DNA from: Bisporella sp. PMI_857
Lineage: Eukaryota; Ascomycota; Leotiomycetes; Helotiales; Helotiaceae
DNA length: 47,384 nt
NCBI GenBank assembly: GCA_021307315.1
Contig: JAJSPD010000154.1
Span: 1-47,384 of the forward strand
Direction: 5' to 3'
Shown: in pieces, positions 28,630 to 39,892 of the stretch
Numbering within the stretch: position 1 is the first letter of the stretch
Layout of the letters: the number at the start of each line of letters is the position of its first letter
Notes under the pieces: generated by a model
Told to the model about the DNA's origin: nothing
Seen by the model: the letters and a program-made list of their open reading frames with translations, nothing else
The model's database searches: none
Program-made: the position numbers and the translations under genes

Positions 28630-31300
28630 ATGGAGGCCCTTGCTGTCATCAGCCTTGTCGGGAACATCGTTCAGTTTGTGGAGTTCAGCAGCAAGCTGAT
28701 CTCCGAGTCCGTCCAACTATATCAATCCAACGATGGCGCAATCGCAGGAAACGTCGACACCGAGACAGTGACTAACGACCTACTTCTGTTGAACAACAAA
28801 CTTTGTGTTGACGCTAATATTGCTGGCAATGCAGCTCTCGAGAACCTCTGTAAATCATGCAACATTGTTGCGGTCGAGCTACTAGGGGCACTAGACAAAC
28901 TGAAGGTTCAAGGCAGACAAAACAAATGGAAGAGCATGAGGAAGGCATTACAAAGCGTGTGGAGTAAGGACGAAATCCAGGGAATAGAGAAACGGCTGGC
29001 TAGCTTCCGAGACGAGCTTAACTTGCATGTTGTCATGGACCTGAAGTGCGTATGCAGGACTATATCAGGAGCAACTATACCAGTACTTACATTTACAAGG
29101 AGCGAGTCAACAAATTAAGTGGTCAACAGTCAGAACAACTTGATGCAACAACACAAAAATTCTGCAATGCTATCAGAAGCATGCAGGGAGAGTTGCAGGG
29201 GACACTGCATGAACATATAAGTATAATAGAGACACTGTACCTTCGGCAAGGAGGTGTCCCGTCTACTAAAGATCTGAAATCCTTAAATCTAACATTAATA
29301 GTTTCGGCAGAAAAATCATATACAACCCCCGATCCATCTTCCACAGTGCCATTTCGACGCGACCCCGACTTTGTCGATCGCCCGAATATCTTGGCTTGGA
29401 TTCGTGAGAAATGCCTTACACAAGCCTCTAGTGCAGCCCTTGTAGGACTAGGAGGGGTTGGGTAAGCCGCTATTACATTCTATCTATAAGGATCAAGAGC
29501 TTATTCTTCGAAAGTAAATCTCAGCTTATCATCGAGTATGCATACCGGATTAGGGAAGAGTTTCCGCAAACTTGGGTCTTTTGGGTTCATGCGAGCAATC
29601 GAGCCAGATTCGAAGAAGGGTACAAGGCGATTGCAGATCGACTGGAGATTCCTGGCCGAGACGAACTCAAGCTAGATATTTTGCAGTTGGTGAGTAACTG
29701 GCTATATAGCGCGGACAACTGCCATTGGATTATGATACTAGATAGTGCGGACGATGCCTCTATTTTCTTTGATCAACCACAAGAAAGGCTAGCCACTAGG
29801 TCTAGTGATTGGTCGGGGTTACCAGCGCCACTGACAAAATTTCTCCCTCAAACGCAAAATGGATCCATTCTCATCACGACTCGGAACAAGGATGTAGCTT
29901 TTCGACTAACGGGAAGCCACGAGAACATTATCAAAGTTGAGCCGATGGACGAAGTCCATGCTCTGACTCTTTTCCGGAAGAAACTCGCAGGCGGGTTTAA
30001 TGAACACAGTGCAATGGAATTGCTACACGCCCTCGACTACATGCCTCTTGCGATCACTCAAGCTGCCGCATTCATCAACCAAATGGCACCACGGATTACA
30101 GTCCAAAAGTATCTAAATAGCTTCCGCAAGAGCGACAAAAACAAAGAGAATTTCCTAAATAGAGACGCAGGAGACCTTCGAAGGGATGGCAGCGCGTCGA
30201 ACTCTATTATCACTACTTGGCAGATGTCATTCGAGCATATCCATGAATCGAGGCCTTCCGCTGCTGGACTGCTGTCACTGATGAGTTTCTTCGATCAACA
30301 AGGCATCCCAGAGTTTCTGCTACATGGAAGTAAAGAGGATGTTAATGGAAATATGGACTTTGGTGACGATATTGACCTAGACTTCGAGGATGACGTGGCC
30401 ACACTGACACGATATTGTTTAATCTCTACGAGCGCGGACGGCAATTCATTCGAAATGCACCCGCTTGTACAATTTTCAACAAAGAAATGGCTGGAGTCTT
30501 ATGGCGATCTGGAGAAATGGAGAAAGGAGTACATCGCCATATTATCCGGGTCTTTCCCAATAGGAGACTTCAAGAACTGGTCTATGTGTCGGACGTTATT
30601 TCCACATGCTGAAACAGCGTTATCACAACGGCCTGTCGGTGATGACTCTCTGCGGGACTGGGCTGTACTTCTCACAAATACTGCGTGGTATGCGTGGACT
30701 AAAGGAAGCTACCTGATGGCCGAAACAATGGTCGAAAAGGCGCTTGATGCGAGGGAGGCTGTGTTGGGAATGGACCATCCCGATACCTTAAGGAGTGTGA
30801 GCGTTATGGCACTGATCCTGCAGTTCCAGGGAAAGCATAGAGCAGCAGAGGAGATGATCCGACGGGTGCTAGAAGGGAGAGAGAAAGTGCTGGGGGAGGA
30901 TCATCCCGAGACAATCACGATCGGAAGTATTCTAGCATTGGTACTAAGGCACCAGGGAAAGTACGAAGCAGCAGAGGAGATGAACCAGCGATCGTTAGAA
31001 GGGTACAAGAAGATATTAGGGGATAGTCACTCTGCGCTAGCATGCATTAGTGCACGGGCGCGGGCCGTGGACGAAGAGGGGGAGGATAAAGTGGTAGAGG
31101 GGGTAAATCAACAAGCGCTGGACAAGAGAGTGCAGGACGATGGCTATCCCTTTGCGCGAACAAGTGATAATAACCTAGCGCTAATGCTACAGTACCAGGG
31201 GAAGTATGAAGCGGTGGGAGGAACAGGGGAAATGCCAGGGAAAGACCGCCCCTCCACACTTACGAGCATAAGTAACCTGGCTTTGGTGCTGCAGTGCTAG
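28630..31300 (+). CDS. HeLo-like / NB-ARC / TPR NLR, truncated by an in-frame TAG in the TPR domain
   Basis: Exons 28630-29049, 29100-29461 and 29515-31300 give about 855 residues. Intron 1 (29050-29099) is GTATGC...ACAAG; intron 2 (29462-29514) is GTAAGC...AAAG and splits the glycine codon of the P-loop (GLGGVG-KSQLI). The N-terminal ~140 residues (MEALAVISLVGNIVQFVEF...) resemble the fungal HeLo-like/N-terminal death-effector domains. NB-ARC features: P-loop near residue 258, WVFWVHASNRARFEEG, Walker B IMILDSADD, GSILITTRNKDVA and the GLPL-like MPLAITQAAAFI. From about residue 665, 42-residue kinesin-light-chain-type TPRs follow (ALDAREAVLGMDHPDTLRS...). One TPR near 31215-31255 is shortened by an in-frame deletion. 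TAG at 31298-31300 replaces the Q of a YQGKYE motif. The product keeps the signalling and NTPase parts but about half of the sensor. Confidence 0.8.
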
Positions 31301-31807
31301 GGGAAGTACGAAATAGCAGAGGGGATGATTCGACAAGTGTTAGAAGGGAGAGAGAAAGTGCTGCGGAAGGACCACCCCGATACGCTCTCAAGTGTTAGCA
31401 ACCTGGCATTGGTGCTACACTACCAAGGCAAGTACAAAACAGCAGAGGAGATGAGCCAGCAAGCGGTAGAAGGGAGAGAACGTGTGCTAGGAAAGAACCA
31501 CCCCTCCACGCTAGTAAGCATTAGCAACTTGGCAGGAGCCATGCAGTCTCAGGGGAAGTACAAAGAAGCAGAGGACATGATCCGACGAGTGCTGGAGGAA
31601 AGAGAGAAACTGTTGGGAAAGTACCACCATGATACTCTAACGAGCGTCTATTGCCTGGCTCACTTGCTCCAAAGCCAGAAGCAGTATGAGCCAGCATTGA
31701 CTCTCTACAAGAGCGCCTGCGCGGGCTATGCCATGACGCTCGGAGCGAATCACCCCACCGCTTCGGCGTGCTCTGACCACTACTCTTCTCTATTAAAGGA
31801 GATGTAG
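31301..31807 (+). pseudogene. In-frame TPR tail of the NLR beyond the premature stop
   Basis: The same frame continues for 168 codons to a TAG at 31805-31807 with four further TPRs (MIRQVLEGREKVLRKDHPDT, MSQQAVEGRERVLGKNHPST, MIRRVLEEREKLLGKYHHDT, LYKSACAGYAMTLGANHPTA). No other break is present, so the original protein had about 1,024 residues. A strain with the CAG allele would make it; the conservation of the tail suggests the stop is recent. Confidence 0.8.
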
Positions 31808-31977
31808 TTCTATTGAATGCCACAAAACGGAGTGAAAGGGTTAACTACGCCGCCGACAAGAGACGCAGGCGTGTTTGTGCTGGATCGTTTTGCTGCGTCG
31901 GCCGCCAACCCTTTTTAAGTTTTGCGAGTCACTCACGTGAGTATAACGTCCTGGGTTCCCTTGAGCCCTATCCTATC

Positions 31978-32000
31978 CTACTACTACTACTACTACTACT
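31978..32000. repeat. (CTA)n microsatellite
   Basis: Seven full copies of CTA plus CT. Confidence 0.9.
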
Positions 32001-33167
32001 GGAATAAGGGTTGGCTGTCTTGGCGTCGGTTATGACATAACCTAGAGATTGTGGCACGTGCGTACGCGAGGGACGCGTCAGAATCGCGTCGGATATGTAA
32101 TAGAAAATCATTTTCCCCCTACTCCTTATACTCAAATGAGTTTGAATCGCCCCACTTACTCACTCTTTCATTGGTCGCTTGCCGAAGCGTAACCCTGCCC
32201 GGCCACTTGAGCTCTTTTCTGTGTAGATCACGATACCGCCGACGGTTTCGGAATTGAGCATTGGATTCTGCTACGAGTTATGAAATATAATACGCGTTAT
32301 ATTAGCGTTTGAGCTCTGTAAATTAGCTCAACTCTTTCTTTTTAATACTTGAGTTGGTTTTATTCTTTTGCCGAACTGAGAAACATATCGCTTATTCGCA
32401 ATGCTGCTTCTTTTCTCTTTTTTACTTTTTTATGTTAAAAATGATTTTTTAATATTCGGTTAATATTTTAAATACTATCAAAAAGTGCCGATATTTCTGA
32501 AACACTATATTTTTTTGGACTTCTATCTGGCTATACCACCTTTTTAAAACAATGGTATTTCGGATAAAGGCCAAAAAAATAATAGTATTTGAGATATTTC
32601 TGAAATACCATTATTTCAAGCCAAGACTAACTGTTTGTATTACTACAACTAAATTTAATATTAACAACTAATAATATTTTTAATAATTCAACTTTAGTTT
32701 ACTAATAAACTTTATTTGATTTTTTTAAGCTTACAAAGTTCTAGAGGGTTTAATTTACTAAAGTTAAAATTTACACGAATTTTGGTGTAAAATGGCTAAA
32801 TTTCGCGATTCTCTAACTTTTTTGTTATGTATTACTCTAGCAATAAAGATTAAATCACAATAAGAAATCAAAAAAATTAGTTAACTTAAATATAAACAAG
32901 TTTTATATATATAATTTCACTGTTTTGTAGCTAGTTCGTTAATTATTTTAATGCTGTAATACATGACTTTTGGTGTAAAATCACAAAAAGGCAAAGACTT
33001 CTGGTGGGTGACTGTATGTCAGACTGTTGCGATTGAACTGATTTTGATTCAACTTGACTGACAGCTCTCATATAAATACAGTGATGCGCCCATGCCACAT
33101 AGGGTGTGACTTACCACTTGACTCACATCAAGTATTGCCTAGACAATGTCTTGCTACCTCACTTACA
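32001..33167. other. AT-rich, no gene; second cluster of the palindromic motif
   Basis: From 32480 to 32625 lie several copies of the GGTATTTGAGATAT-type word in both orientations, including an imperfect palindrome AAATAATAGTATTT... /...AAATACCATTATTT (32577-32616). The word TTTTGGTGTAAAAT occurs twice (about 32780 and 32966). A CTCAC(T)ACATCAAGT direct repeat lies at about 33120-33170. No coding sequence is seen. Confidence 0.45.
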
Positions 33168-33671
33168 TCAAGTCAACACTTGTTCCTCTTTTCTCAGGCG
33201 TTCTACCGCTCTGCTGAGTGCATCTATCATCCCATCGTACATTATATCGTTGTCGCGGAACGTTCCTATAAAGATTGCCCCGTCCCTGATCAGAAAAAGA
33301 GCAGATCGGAGCTCACGAGCCAACTGCTTTTGATTCTCGAACTGTGGTGCAAATTCCGCAACGATGTCTTCAAACCCGTTTTTATCCATGTCCCTGAGCT
33401 TGTTTCGCGCAATTTCGGCGTACGTACCAGTGTACCACCCCCGCAGTCGGCTTGTAGATATCGGTCTCATCCTTGTCTTTTTCGCCGTTGACCGACGTGA
33501 GCCAGAAGTTTCTCCAACATCTTCGTAACCATAGCGAATGCACATCCCTGTGAAGACGTAGAAAAACGACTCGAGATCGTGCCGGTACGTGTGCGACTCT
33601 TTCACAACAACTGTCTGGTGCAAATCGGTACTACCCGAGAAGTCATTGGCTCGCTCGGCGAGCACTCTCAT
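33168..33671 (-). pseudogene. FunK1-type protein kinase, C-lobe fragment
   Basis: A 167-codon ORF with ATG at 33671-33669. HTYRHDLESFFYVFTGMCIRYGYEDVGE is the hallmark segment of the fungal FunK1 kinase-like family (given here as HTYRHDLESFFYV and MCIRYGYEDVG), followed by STSRLRGWYTGTYAEIARNK and GFEDIVAEFAP. The N-lobe, glycine loop, catalytic HRD and DFG regions are missing, and no matching sequence was found upstream (33672-34000), so the fragment cannot be a kinase. FunK1 genes are multi-copy and often partial in fungal accessory regions. Confidence 0.82.
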
Positions 33672-34266
33672 CTATTTGTACTTCCTTCATATAAGGGTGG
33701 TACACTTGATTCCACTTCCTCACTGCTCTACTCGCTCTAAGCTCTCCCTCTCCAGACTCTCCCGTCGCCTGCCGGTTTGATCATTTACTGGATTACGCTG
33801 GATTGGTCCTCGGCCTGCGTCGCGGTGGTGGCCGAGATGGACGAAACCTCCACCATCACCTCAACACACCATTCCAGCTCCGCCGTGACTCTATCTTAGC
33901 TCTGCAGACCATCCAGAGAGGACTGCAGGTTCCCAGCCTGCCCCAAGGGGAGGTGAGAGTCATCGCAGGCCGGACATCGAGAGCCTGCACAAAACTGATA
34001 TAGTTTTATATGCACGTGACTCTGCAGCCTGCAACATGGTCAGTAATACGGAGTAGCCAATCAGAGGTGTTACAATAAAACAGATGCCTGCCAAGAAGAA
34101 GGATGTGCCGAAATCTAACCGAGTTCAGCAAGATAGGCAACAACATCAATCCCCTCTCAGTAATACACATACGAAGTATACTACTTAGCCCCTCCTTAGT
34201 TATTGACCTTGAAAGACAAGTTTCACTGTCTCAAATCTCTCACATAAATCTATCGACATTGGCAAC
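33672..34266. other. Intergenic, no gene seen
   Basis: Between the FunK1 fragment and the membrane protein gene. A pyrimidine-rich leader (CACTGTCTCAAATCTCTCAC) precedes the ATG at 34267. Confidence 0.35.
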
Positions 34267-35051
34267 ATGGCATCCTTGATCAGATACCAATATATCCTAG
34301 AAGATGACAGTCGTCCTTCTCTAGATACCGTCGATGACACATCTCCTCCTGCTGGACCAACAAACGGCAAACTCGTCCTCCACCCAACTCTCTATCTCCG
34401 TGCTGTCGCCTCCATCCTCTTCCTGACCGCGACCATCATCCTCATCCTCACCAACAGCGCCAACACCTCCGAAACTCCCAACCAAGGATATAGCGGCAGC
34501 ATCCTCCCCTGCATCGTCTTCCTCTCCTTGGCGCTGGTGAGGAATGTTTATGTCCTCGTAAGGGATGTCTTAGGCACCAGACTCATTATAAGGATGGAGG
34601 TCGATGGCCAGGGAAAGGGAAAAGCCCGGGAGGGTGCAGGGGGCGGGTGGGGGATGATGTTATCACTCATGGTCGATTTGATGATTGTGGTGTGCTTGAT
34701 TATCATGCTGCGGATTGCGAGGAAGAGATATAATGGCTGGGGAGGGGTGTCGGAGGATCGTGCGTACGTCACCGCACTCGTGGGCCTGTGAGTCACCTTC
34801 TCTACCATCTATCTGTTACCGCATCAAATGGAATCTTTTGCTAATACATCACAAGCAGGCTGTTCTATACCCTCGGCATCTGCGATTGTGGGACGCCGAG
34901 CTCTATATTTACACATCTAGCTTACAACGGGAAAAAGAAGGGATCTGACATTAGAAGTGGTGTGCCAAAGGCGTCTTATCAGGAGATCAAGGAGGGACCG
35001 AGTGAGGAGCGCCGGAAGTTGCGGCTGTCCGAGGAGGAGGATAACAACTAG
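34267..35051 (+). CDS. Four-helix membrane protein, two exons, unknown function
   Basis: Exons 34267-34787 and 34859-35051 give 237 residues. The intron (34788-34858) has GTGAGT, a GCTAATAC branch-like motif and AAGCAG, and rejoins the frame exactly, so the C-terminus becomes ...KASYQEIKEGPSEERRKL to ...SEEEDNN. Hydrophobic segments: LYLRAVASILFLTATIILIL, ILPCIVFLSLALVRNVYVLV, MMLSLMVDLMIVVCLIIML and ALVGLLFYTLGICDC. The N-terminus (MASLIRYQYILEDDSRPSLD) and the charged C-terminus are probably cytosolic. The family is unknown to me. Codon use and G+C are ordinary, unlike the flanking relics, and no break is seen, so it is probably expressed. Confidence 0.72.
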
Positions 35052-35598
35052 CCAAAATCAGAACTTGACGAAACTAGTTATGATCATTGAGGGAAATAAA
35101 GCTGGAGGTTGCAAGCTGGTGCTCCTGGTTCCTCGAGCCTGAATAGCAGCCCGGTTACTAAACGGAGGCGCATATTGTAGTATGGTTACGTCCTTTCTCA
35201 ACATTTAATTATATACAAACTATTTCTTTTATAATCTTACACTTCACCGTTCACATTATCCCAATTGTTGTTTCTGTTGATGTTCGTCACGTGTTCGTCT
35301 AGGCTGGCGCTGTTGTCTGTGCGCTATGCCAGAAACTTTTGTAGGAACCTTACATTTTACAAACTGCTTATTCCAACGTTTCTTAATTAAAATTCCATAA
35401 CTCGGATTAATTTCGAAGGCTTCGTGTGAGCCGTAGGCTAGCACCCATGTACTCTTTTGAACAGTTCTGAGCGCACAGACCACTACTCCTGACGTCACCT
35501 GATGGCAAGGAGCCATAAATGGCAGACTTTGGTCTTTGAGGTGTAACTGACATGAAATTGGTCACGACTTTTATACTCCCGTAAAACTGCTCGTAAGC
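35052..35598. other. Intergenic; unassigned minus ORF at 35256-35516
   Basis: The minus ORF (MAPCHQVTSGVVVCALRTVQ...) reads like protein rather than noise in its first 60 residues, then becomes a Q/R-rich tail. No family was recognised and no splice partners were found. It may be a fragment of a repeat gene. Confidence 0.25.
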
Positions 35599-36147
35599 AT
35601 GAATTCTACACTATCAACACAACTGGCGTTGTTTCGGGTTCAACATAAACGGTCATTTACATACTACGAGCCTAACGTTGGCTTTAAGACGAACGGCTTC
35701 TACTGGATGGACTATAGTCACTGGTTCAATCCTTCAAAAGTGCGAAAAAACGATAAATCATCGGAGTTGAGCCCTTTCATATCTCTCTTCGACAACCTGG
35801 GTAAGAACAAATATAAAGATCCGTAACATACGACACGTCGAGTACTAAGTAATATCCTAGCGGATACACAAAAACGAGCATCATTTCTTCGAAAACGTAG
35901 AGAACGTAATATGTTCATAGCACAGATCGTGCCGACCTCTGAATTCAATCTATACTGCCTACCTATTCAATTTTTAAATAGCCGTATCAACATAAACAGC
36001 TGGATACACTCCGAAACAAAAACATTGTTCTTCCCGACGCAGAAGATCGAGAGCAAATTCTCCATCAACTACAGCATAATTCAGCGTTCTGAGTGGCTAG
36101 CTCTATTTTCAATTCCAACGGAAATCATTACTCAAATTATTGTTTGA
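35599..36147 (+). pseudogene. Unrecognised ORF with one in-frame TAA
   Basis: From ATG 35599 a frame runs 183 codons to TGA 36145-36147 with a single TAA at 35824-35826. Both halves read as ordinary globular protein: YYEPNVGFKTNGFYWMDYSH before the stop; RRVLSNILADTQKRASFLRK, NMFIAQIVPTSEFNLYCLPI and EWLALFSIPTEIITQIIV after. A CAA-to-TAA change would explain the stop. GTAAAA follows directly after the final TGA, so more exons may follow. I do not recognise the family. The window context favours a repeat-borne gene. Confidence 0.45.
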
Positions 36148-36385
36148 GGTAAAAAACATTTTACTTACCGTCGGGTCTAGTTTAGTAAATCGAGGAAAGA
36201 ATCGCAAATAAAAGAACAGTCCTTTTGCAACTAAAGTAGCTGCACTTTTAGATTTTTTCTAAATCTAGTCCTTTAATGTTATGCTCCAAACGATCAATTT
36301 TGGAAACAAGGAGGGCTCGAAAAGTACATGGATGTTGAGGGCACTCTTGCACTTCTGGCGCCTCTTTCACTTCTTCCACAATACC

Positions 36386-37452
36386 CTATGGGCTTCTGTG
36401 TTTCTCTTTCTTCTTCTTCGTCCCGAAGTGCATTTCCTCGTCCTCAGAGCCTTTCGTGGCGGTAGTTCGCATAAGCATATCGCACCAAGCCGGAGACCGA
36501 AGACTGCGTACAGTTTTAGCCGATTTAGCAAAGTTGAACCCGATGAAAGGCTCCGAGGGCTTCGGCCAGATCAAGTAGTGCGGATAAAGTTGCTTTATGA
36601 TTGCTCCAAGCAGCATTGAATCACACTCAAATCCACAGAGCGCCTGGCTTCTGCGTAACTTGTCGAAAACATCGTGAAGTGTCCCTGTAAGCTGGTTGAG
36701 GAGTTCTTGCCTTTTTTCATCTATTTTGGCTAGACTCTACTTAACGTACATAGTATAATGCTCCGAGATAACTTACCAACGATTATACTACGTACTGGAA
36801 GACCGAAAGTCTGAATAGGCTCAGTACTATGCAATATTGCTGTACGGGTCGTGAATTCGAACAGTTCCGACCTTCGGAAAACAAAGGAAACAAAAATCCA
36901 GAGCACGAGATCCCTACTATATTTAGTAAGTGGAGAAATTGGCAAACTATCGAGCCAGATGTCTACAAAGACATCTACTTCTTCATAACATTCAAAATCA
37001 TCGACTAAAACCGACACCTTGGCCAACATCTCAAGATCAAAAGACCGAGAAACTTTGCTAGTTTTCTCATGAATAATATCAAGCAAGAGTTTAAAAGCGC
37101 CTGGATCAAAGCCATAATCCAATGTCACGTGGCAGTAACCGTCCTTATAAACAGTCTTTGCTTCTTCCCAGCCTCTACTCAGCATTATCTTGAACCAACG
37201 CGAAGCCAAGCTCAGATGCTTAAAGGAAACCTTGAAGTGTACGGACGGCGGCGATATATCGCTAGTCGAAAGGCTTCCATTATCAATCGTAACTTGTGAG
37301 CGAACGATTTTCACTGTAGAATCGTTTTCCAATAAGTCAAGTGATACTGTAAGCTCGTTATCCGGATTATTCTATAGAGCAAACGCTTTATCGGTAAAAG
37401 AGAGTATAATTAAAAGATCCCCATCAGAGTCTACCTCGTATAACTCGCACAT
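36386..37452 (-). pseudogene. Fungal BTB/POZ-domain protein with one in-frame TAG
   Basis: Exons 37452-36796 and 36736-36386, 336 codons. The intron (36795-36737, 59 nt) has GTACGT and AAGTAG and keeps the frame. The protein begins MCELYEVDSDGDLLIIL. BTB features: VHFKVSFKHLSLASRWFKIML, YCHVTLDYGFDPGAFKLLLD, IIHEKTSKVSRSFDLEMLAK, then the family-typical LVLWIFVSFVFRRSELFEF and, in exon 2, GFECDSMLLGAIIKQL and SLRSPAWCDML. BTB domains dimerise and can serve as Cullin-3 adaptors; in fungi most members of this expanded family are uncharacterised. TAG at 37374-37372 (codon 27) lies upstream of the BTB fold. Reinitiation downstream would give a nearly complete domain, so residual function is possible. 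Confidence 0.75.
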
Positions 37453-38246
37453 TTTATAGTACTGAAGTCCAAAAATAATAAAGCAACAACTTAACTAGTT
37501 GGTTTTAAGTGCTAATATAACATGTTGCAATTCAATTAATTTCGAATACTTTTGCTCCGGGTGTCAAAAGAACCACGTGACATAAGAACAACGTGTTCTC
37601 ATGACAGAAATTTTAACTCGACTTCCTTTCTCGCACAGAAGCATACTGTATCAGTATCTAAGTCGAGCCTCGACTCATACTGAATCTTGAATCTTTCCCT
37701 GTAAAACACAAACAGTAAAAAGCCAGATTTTAAGTCCTTAATTCTAAAAATAAAGTAAGTTCTGTCAGCCCTTTCATAATGTCACTTATCCCTATAACGT
37801 ACGATTCTGGTTTTGCCTTATTCTGTCCTCAGATGCCTGGGGGGTTTTTTCCTATTACACTAGACAGGAGTTCTTGTTTTGAGCAATTATTAAGCTTATC
37901 TATTTTTCTACGCACTACTAGCTGATATATTTGCCAAAGCCCAGATTGTTTCTTTAAGAAACCTGACTGCATACCAGCAACGCAATCCAGCTTTACCGCC
38001 GGGGGCGGAGAAGTAGTTGCTCAAGTGTTGCTTTATCTCCATATACTCTGCGATAATAGGACTTTCCAGTGAAGTTACTGCAAGTCGGTGCATGTATTTA
38101 TAGACATTCTTTTCATTTATAGCTGTTGAATATATTTTACTTAGTGTTATAGTGCTTGCACGATGGGTTGTTTCTGTGCAGTCCGCAAAATCTCTAAGCA
38201 TAGCCACACCTGCAATAAATTAGATAATGTTAATCAAATCTATTCT
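37453..38246 (-). other. Mostly noncoding; unassigned minus ORF at 37908-38207
   Basis: The minus ORF (99 codons, ends TAG 37910-37908) follows a good acceptor (TTTATTGCAG at about 38217-38208) and reads MAMLRDFADCTETTHRASTI... then APGGKAGLRCWYAVRFLKET. It could be the last exon of a gene whose upstream exon lies in the 72-bp repeats at 38247-38445, which are open on the minus strand in one frame. No family was recognised. Confidence 0.3.
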
Positions 38247-38445
38247 CAACGCTGCCGTCCGTCAAGCGCCATCGTAACGGATGCGCCAGCGGTAAGGAGC
38301 CCAGTTTTGCTCCCTTTTCAACGCTTTCGTCCGTCAAGCGCCATCGCAATAGATGCGCTGGCGTCAAGGAGCCCAGTTTTGTTCCTTTTTCAACGCTGCC
38401 GTTCCTCGAGCGCTATCGTAACGGATGCGCCAGCGTCGGGAGTAC
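38247..38445. repeat. 72-bp tandem repeat, about 2.8 copies
   Basis: CAACGCT(G/T) starts units at 38247, 38319 and 38391, spaced exactly 72 bp. Shared words are CGTCAAGCGCCATCG, GATGCGC(C/T)(A/G)GCG and AAGGAGCCCAGTTTTG. The period is a multiple of three and both strands contain an open frame through it. Confidence 0.85.
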
Positions 38446-39892
38446 TACAACTGCATATATATCGGTTTGAAATATTGCACCTCGAAGTGATTGCGTCTAA
38501 AGTATAACATACTACACGACAGCGTATGTGCTTTATTTATACTTGGCACCTTTACGCTGATACGCTCATTGCGCTGGTGCTTGACACACGCTTGAGAGCT
38601 ACGTCATTAGCACAATCCTAGATCCGAACTGTGTTTTTCTTTTTTATGTGAAACGGACGAGCATTTGAAAACGGTGATAAAAGACTGAACCACAAGACCG
38701 ATTTACCAATAAACAACCATTAGCCGAATGATCTTATGCTAAAAAATACAAGAAAGAAGCGCATGCATTCCTTGAACTTGTTCAAGTATAACAGGAAAAC
38801 ATTTTATTGAAAAGCTACAAAAGCCACCAAATTGCGACCACTCTATAAAACTTGCTTAGGTGACGTTTAGGTGGAAGAAAAAATAGCGAACGCTTTTTCC
38901 TGTTATCAAAGTACGTGCTCTCGTCTGAATTATAATACCAGAAACTCTTATTTCTGAAAAAAAATGCTGTTAGTATACTATCCCACCGATTCTAAGTGCA
39001 CTAAAAGTCCGAGACTTACTTATTAAAGGTGTATTTGTTACTTTATCGTAATTCAGTACTAGCTTTGCCACAAAATCGAATAACTTTCGAATAGCTCAGT
39101 AGACTTACGCGAGAATTGGTTCTACAGTATACGAAAAAACGAGTGGTGCAAGTACTTGTAAAAGCTCGACGAGTACATTTAAAAAACTTAATAATTTCGT
39201 TTTTCAGCTTCGAAGTTGTGCTGCTGCGTTACATTTTGCACCAACTCGTTTAACTAATAAAGTTTTATATAGTACTGTTTAATTTTCCGACTTTGGAACT
39301 GAAAATGTGCTTATTGTCGTTGCTAGCTTTATATATATCGAGTTTCAATATTAATGCCAAAGAATATACATATTCATGAAAAAGCGTATAACAAGTAGCT
39401 GGACTTAGCACTTTCAGGAAAAGCACTTTTAAATGCTTTGAAATAAAGACTTGTGCTGCCTCTTTTCGATGACTAATAAAGCTGTACAGTGGTAATAAAG
39501 CTGCAACGCTCGTTTCGGTCAGAAGTAACACTAGCACGGCGGTTCGCTTTCGCTTTCTACAAATGTAGCATTGTTTCTATAAGCATTAGCTTGGCTATTT
39601 TTGGTACTTAAAATACAGCTTAACGATTTTGCATGCTTCCGGCTAGTTCGTTTATCCCTTTATAAAATGTTTTAGCACTACTTTGAGCAAAGCACGTTTA
39701 TAACGCCGCATTGTTTTGACTAGTTAAACATGCTTGCGAACTTTCGTAATACACATGTCAGCTTCACTTTACAAAGTGTAAAGCCAATTAATAATAAACA
39801 AAAATAGCCTAGGACACTTACGAACAAAATCCAGTTTTTATTTTTGCTTTCCGAATAAAAAATAATCAAAACCAACAAATAGCCTTTGAAAT
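38446..39892. other. AT-rich, no supported gene
   Basis: Many A/T runs and scattered stops. A minus ORF at 39265-39537 has no recognisable domain. It lies 3' of the DUF3435-like gene and may be the tail of the same mobile unit. Confidence 0.35.

Noticed and set aside
33054..33491. Plus ORF of 145 codons
   Set aside because: Shadow of the FunK1 fragment on the minus strand.
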